Of a stretch of 64,000 bases of DNA, positions 60,223 to 64,000 are shown piece by piece. Position 1 is the stretch's first letter. Every line of letters starts with the position of its first letter. The notes beneath the pieces were generated by a model. That model saw only the letters and a program-made list of their open reading frames with translations, did no database searches and was not told where the DNA came from. The DNA is taken from contig OZ176050.1 of assembly GCA_964247055.1 (NCBI GenBank), positions 2,046,001-2,110,000 of the forward strand, in the 5' to 3' direction. This stretch comes from Paragordius varius. Taxonomy: Eukaryota > Nematomorpha. The translations under genes and the position numbers were made by a program.

Positions 60223-62369
60223 ATATATATATATATATATTTGAAGTGGCCACGAATTTGTGTTGGCATTCTCGGATCTACATGTATTAAAATATTTTTA
60301 GCAAAATCTCGGCATTTTTGCGTTCATTTGAGAACTAGCCCTTTAGGAGGGAGCAAAAATTTGCATCAAAGATAAAACTCTTATAAACATCTGTGTAAAG
60401 ATGTTTTATTTTTGGATTAGTAATACAGAAAAATAGAAGATAAATACTGTTTGGATATAAGATGTAAACATGATATAGGTTTGATATATAAATCTAAATA
60501 AAAAATGCTTGGATTGAGAATTGTTTGAATGAGAATGTGTGTTTATATGAGATTGTGTGTATTCGTATAAGATGAAAAGAGATATTATTTGACTTTATGT
60601 TACATTCTGCTGACCATTAAATATTGTCGTCCTTTTTACACATATTATTTTTTTATAAATGATAGTGTTTGGAAATAACTTTCAGCAAAAAAACTTTATA
60701 TAACTAAAGTACACGAATTTGCGATTTTTTGTATTTTTTATATCACTCGTAACCCCAAAATCAAATGCACTAGATAAACCTGGTTTATTTATCTATCAGA
60801 ATATCTATATATTTCAACAGAATATTTTAAACCCCCTCATTTTTGGACAATGTATATATAAAAATAACAAGATTGTGTGATAACATCCGCGAACACGACC
60901 TAATAAACCAAATATTATAATTTAAGTTACTGCAATAATCAATTTATACAGCAAAAATGAAAAACGAATCCTATAATTAAGATATTTGATTTTAAAACTT
61001 GTAAATAAAATTAATGCCTACTGTCCTAAATAAACGTTCCACTTTTTTAGCGTTGGTATCAAAATATCCACAAATTCAGGCTCTGTATTTCCTGCACACT
61101 CACAATTAAATATGTATTTAATAAAATAAAAAAAATCCCTAATAAGAAATGCGTGAATTAACTCTTCTAGCCAATTAAAAACAATTTGTATAATGATATA
61201 TCCTTTTACTTATGGTCATATTCTGGATCAGAGACTTGTTCGGCATAATCCTACAGATGCGTAGCTTGCATTTTTCTGATGGCAGGTGCATGAATCCGTG
61301 AAGACGCTCCCCTTTCCCTCCATTCGACCCCTTGCATTTTAATCAAATTTAAACCGTTAGAGGGATACGAAATGTGGCTCATCATTAACAGACACAAATG
61401 AAAACATGCAATTCAATCCCATTCCTTTGAAAACGACGGCTTGCTTAGCAAGTATATTAATAATTAAAAAAAATGATGTTAGTTTCTGCCCAAAATTCGA
61501 CTTAGTTAAATATAATGTTGTATAAAAGCAGTATGGAAACTGTTTTCGAATGCATAACCCAACTAAAACAGATTTTTTGGAAAATGGTTTGTATCCGAAA
61601 AGAGTGGCAATTTTTAAGTATTAAAAACATAAATAAATTGCGCAAAAGTTAAATAAATATTTACAAGAAAACTGCATCCCTAGACATAAATAGCATATTA
61701 TAAATAACTCCACATTTATTAATAATGCAAACATTTAAATATTAATTTATACATGTAAAAAAACAGCTCTTCAAATGAAAAACTTAAATTAAAAAACGGT
61801 TTCACTACATATTGATGAAAATCTTAATTTTTTTGAGCCAAGAGATAAACAAATTATACTTTAAATGGCCATTATTACAAACAATACAATTGTTTAACCG
61901 GTATATATGTAATTCTAATTGACTTATCAATATTGATTTTTATAATATATTTGATGGCCATAAAAAATACTTAAATCTATGTAGTTCATTAATTCAAGAA
62001 GAAAAGAGTAAAGTTGCAATTGAAAAATGATAAGGGACGGGCATAATGTATGTAGGTAGATAGAATATCATGCCTTCAATAGGCAAAGAAAAAAAAATAT
62101 TCTGTAATTTTCTTTTTCTTAAAATATTAATATAATGTTAACATAATGGGTGACATTGAGCAAACAATAAGTATAATATTGAAATAAATTAACATAAAAT
62201 CCTTATATCTGACACTTTGATGATTTAAAGCAAATTATTTATACGTCACATGATTAATATGAACATGCTGAGGTTGAAGGTAGCTTGAAGATAAAGTGGA
62301 GAGATATGATAAATATGGATATAAACAGTTGATTAGATTTAAATAAAAGGAGAATTTTGGTCAAGATAA
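60223..62369. other. AT-rich region with scattered repeat fragments
   Basis: 60,640-60,860 resembles a family C MITE end (ATCACTCGTAACCCCAAAATC...CTATCAGAATATCTATATAT). 61,250-61,350 resembles the GTGTAGCTTGCATCG...CCCCTTGCATTTT block of the dispersed repeat at 13,930. No gene or RNA seen. Confidence 0.35.
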
Positions 62370-62535
62370 AAGGTCATGACCACTCATAAATGGGTAATTT
62401 TTTCAATTACTAATAATAACTTTTACATACCTATTTTTTAAAATAATATTAAAAATCCGGCGCCCCTTCGACTATGGAACTTGATGCATCAGCCTCCATT
62501 GCCCCTCTCCCCCCGTAGCTACGCCATCGTAATCC
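62370..62535. repeat. Dispersed repeat end, third copy
   Basis: GTCATGACCACTCATAAATGGGTAATTTT through CCCCGTAGCTACGCCATC matches 1,052-1,205 and 13,970-14,130. It represents about 160 bp of one hAT-like end. Confidence 0.65.
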
Positions 62536-62554
62536 TTGGTAAACTAATGTATAT

Positions 62555-62670
62555 AATTTAATATCAAAACAACTTAATCAGGTTCTTAAGCAGTTTAATT
62601 TTAAATCGGTGGTTTTTCTCATGTATAAAAAGTCTCAAAACCGGAATTTATATTTTTTGGATGCCAAACG
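62555..62670. repeat. Repeat shared with 6,305-6,420
   Basis: A copy of the 110-bp block beginning ATATCAAAACAACTTAATC and ending TTTTTTGGATGCCA. Confidence 0.6.
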
Positions 62671-62739
62671 CAAATATAACAAATAAACATAATCGCAATT
62701 CCGTATTTTTACATAAAATGTTGAATATCAAGAACTTGT

Positions 62740-63400
62740 TTACCAAAAATTTATATTAAATATGAATTTGATCTGGCACACGCATATCTCTTTAGTACTG
62801 ATTTTGAAAACGACTCAAATTTAGAAGCAATCAGACCATCGCAAAGAAGTATATGGAGTTTTGGCAAAATGTGCCAAAAAAAATTGAAAATATAAAAAAA
62901 TGTGCCCAGGTTATCTTGCCGCGTTCAACTTACATGCGAGGCGGCATATTCAAAAATAAAATGTGTCAAAATCTTATAAAACCCGCCTCCCAGAGGTCCA
63001 TACAGAACAAGTATTAGAATTGGCCTATATATTTTCGTTGTTTAATATTTAAATTTATTTTATTATCAAAAAAATTTTTGGCAGTAATTGCGACCCGCAA
63101 AAAATCTCGGTATACATATTTGTAGAGATTATATGGTACACGGCCCTTAAGACAGAAAGATATTTTATTGACCCAAATCTTTTTGGTGAGATTCACTGTT
63201 GTAAAACTAATCACAATAGGGAAATTGATTTAACTTTTGTGGATCTTTACGCGTCACTCTGATTAGTGTCCAATGTTACGTAATGTGCGGCCCGACAATT
63301 TACCAAATATAACCTGAATTCCATCGTTTGTAAAACTTTTCAACAAATTATTATATAATTATCCAATTTTGACAAGGAATTAGCGAAAATGGTAGAAATT
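62740..63400 (+). pseudogene. hAT transposase C-terminal relic, copy 2
   Basis: Aligned to 11,575-12,310: a frame fragment with DFENDSNLEAI-type residues, then YMEFWQNVPKKIENIKKCAQ and LPRSTYMRGGIF, and RLPEVHTEQVLELAY-like residues after shifts. The same hAT C-terminal pattern (EFW, then TYxxExxF) is visible but more decayed. Non-coding similarity continues to about 63,400. Confidence 0.5.
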
Positions 63401-64000
63401 AATAGATATTGCCTTTGTAGATACTCAATCGAAATCAAATAATAAATTTATCGAATATGGGCCGCGAAGTCATTTATGTTAGATACCCTTCCAAACAAGT
63501 ATTACCAATTGGTGTGCCATTGATTTGTAAAATTAACGGAGGCAAAAATGCAAATTAAATTTTATAATTTAATCAACATTTTGATTCAAATTGGGAAATC
63601 TAGTGACCCCAGTCTAATTTATGTTAAACTGAAAAAAACGGTGCCTATTAATAAAAATTATATAAATAAGGTAAAATATCTACAAAAATATTGAAAATAC
63701 TCCATATAAAACTTCGATGGCATTCTTATTTTACAACGCCTAAAAACATAGTTTATTATTATTTCGAAATAAGGAGATCGAATAATATATAAAAATGGAA
63801 AATGCATCTTCCAATCTTTATTTGTGTATGTATAATAAGTTTACGAGATTTACTAGCTTCTGAAAAGCTTTACCTTTATTAACACATGGATACAACACAT
63901 TCAATTTAGTCCTTCGATTCAAATTGAGGTACTTAAATACCCCAGGCCTGTTTAAAATTAAATTTTTTAAAAAATATGGATCGACATGGCAAAGTTTTCC
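63401..64000. other. Window end: AT-rich sequence with a repeat end
   Basis: 63,905-64,000 holds the repeat end with TACCCCAGGCCTGTTTAAAA and AAAATATGGATCGACATGG, shared in reverse with 58,440-58,560. The rest has no visible feature. Confidence 0.4.

Overview
This is a eukaryotic nuclear window, very AT-rich by eye, with spliced genes set in a dense layer of transposon remains. Three genes give recognisable animal proteins: the large TFIIIC subunit GTF3C1, the G-patch protein GPATCH3 and a USP-type deubiquitinase. A fourth encodes an amidated neuropeptide precursor whose PRX-amide peptides look most like arthropod (especially chelicerate) CAPA/periviscerokinins. The host is therefore a metazoan, possibly an arthropod or relative. 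I cannot name the species. The most unusual genomic trait is a set of ultra-short GT-AG introns of 22, 24, 25, 28 and 28 nt, supported by reading frame and conserved protein motifs. They sit beside ordinary introns of 60 nt to 4 kb.

Layout. 1-1.45 kb: a repeat unit next to a mariner relic, repeated at 12.9-14.5 kb. 1.8-3.3 kb: a decayed LINE (minus). 3.6-5.04 kb: a long palindromic foldback element with 21-bp iterons. 7.48-9.88 kb: a minus-strand two-exon gene for a repeat-rich, proline-rich scaffold-like protein. 11.4-12.3 kb: a hAT transposase relic. 15.4-16.5 kb: a near full-length dead mariner. 17.7-21.2 kb: the neuropeptide gene. 24.0-42.0 kb: GTF3C1, about 28 exons, with a fossil Ty3/mdg4-like LTR element and a nested palindromic MITE in intron 2. 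42.5-44.7 kb: a pile of LINE, hAT-MITE and mariner relics plus an unrecognised broken coding stretch. 45.4-47.4 kb: the USP gene, with only ultra-short introns. 48.5-51.5 kb: nested MITEs, a foldback element and a tRNA-derived SINE with a 21-bp target-site duplication. 52.2-57.3 kb: GPATCH3, complete, 519 aa. 57.3-64 kb: palindromic MITEs and hAT relics.

The genes do not form a pathway. GTF3C1 acts in RNA polymerase III initiation, GPATCH3 is a nuclear RNA-associated/regulatory G-patch protein, the USP removes ubiquitin, and the neuropeptide is secreted. The most novel-looking items are the ultra-short introns, the multivalent Y-[I/M]-N plus PxxPxR repeat protein, the neuropeptide precursor, and the group of elements sharing ATACCATTT ends, two of which carry 21-bp iterons of unrelated sequence.
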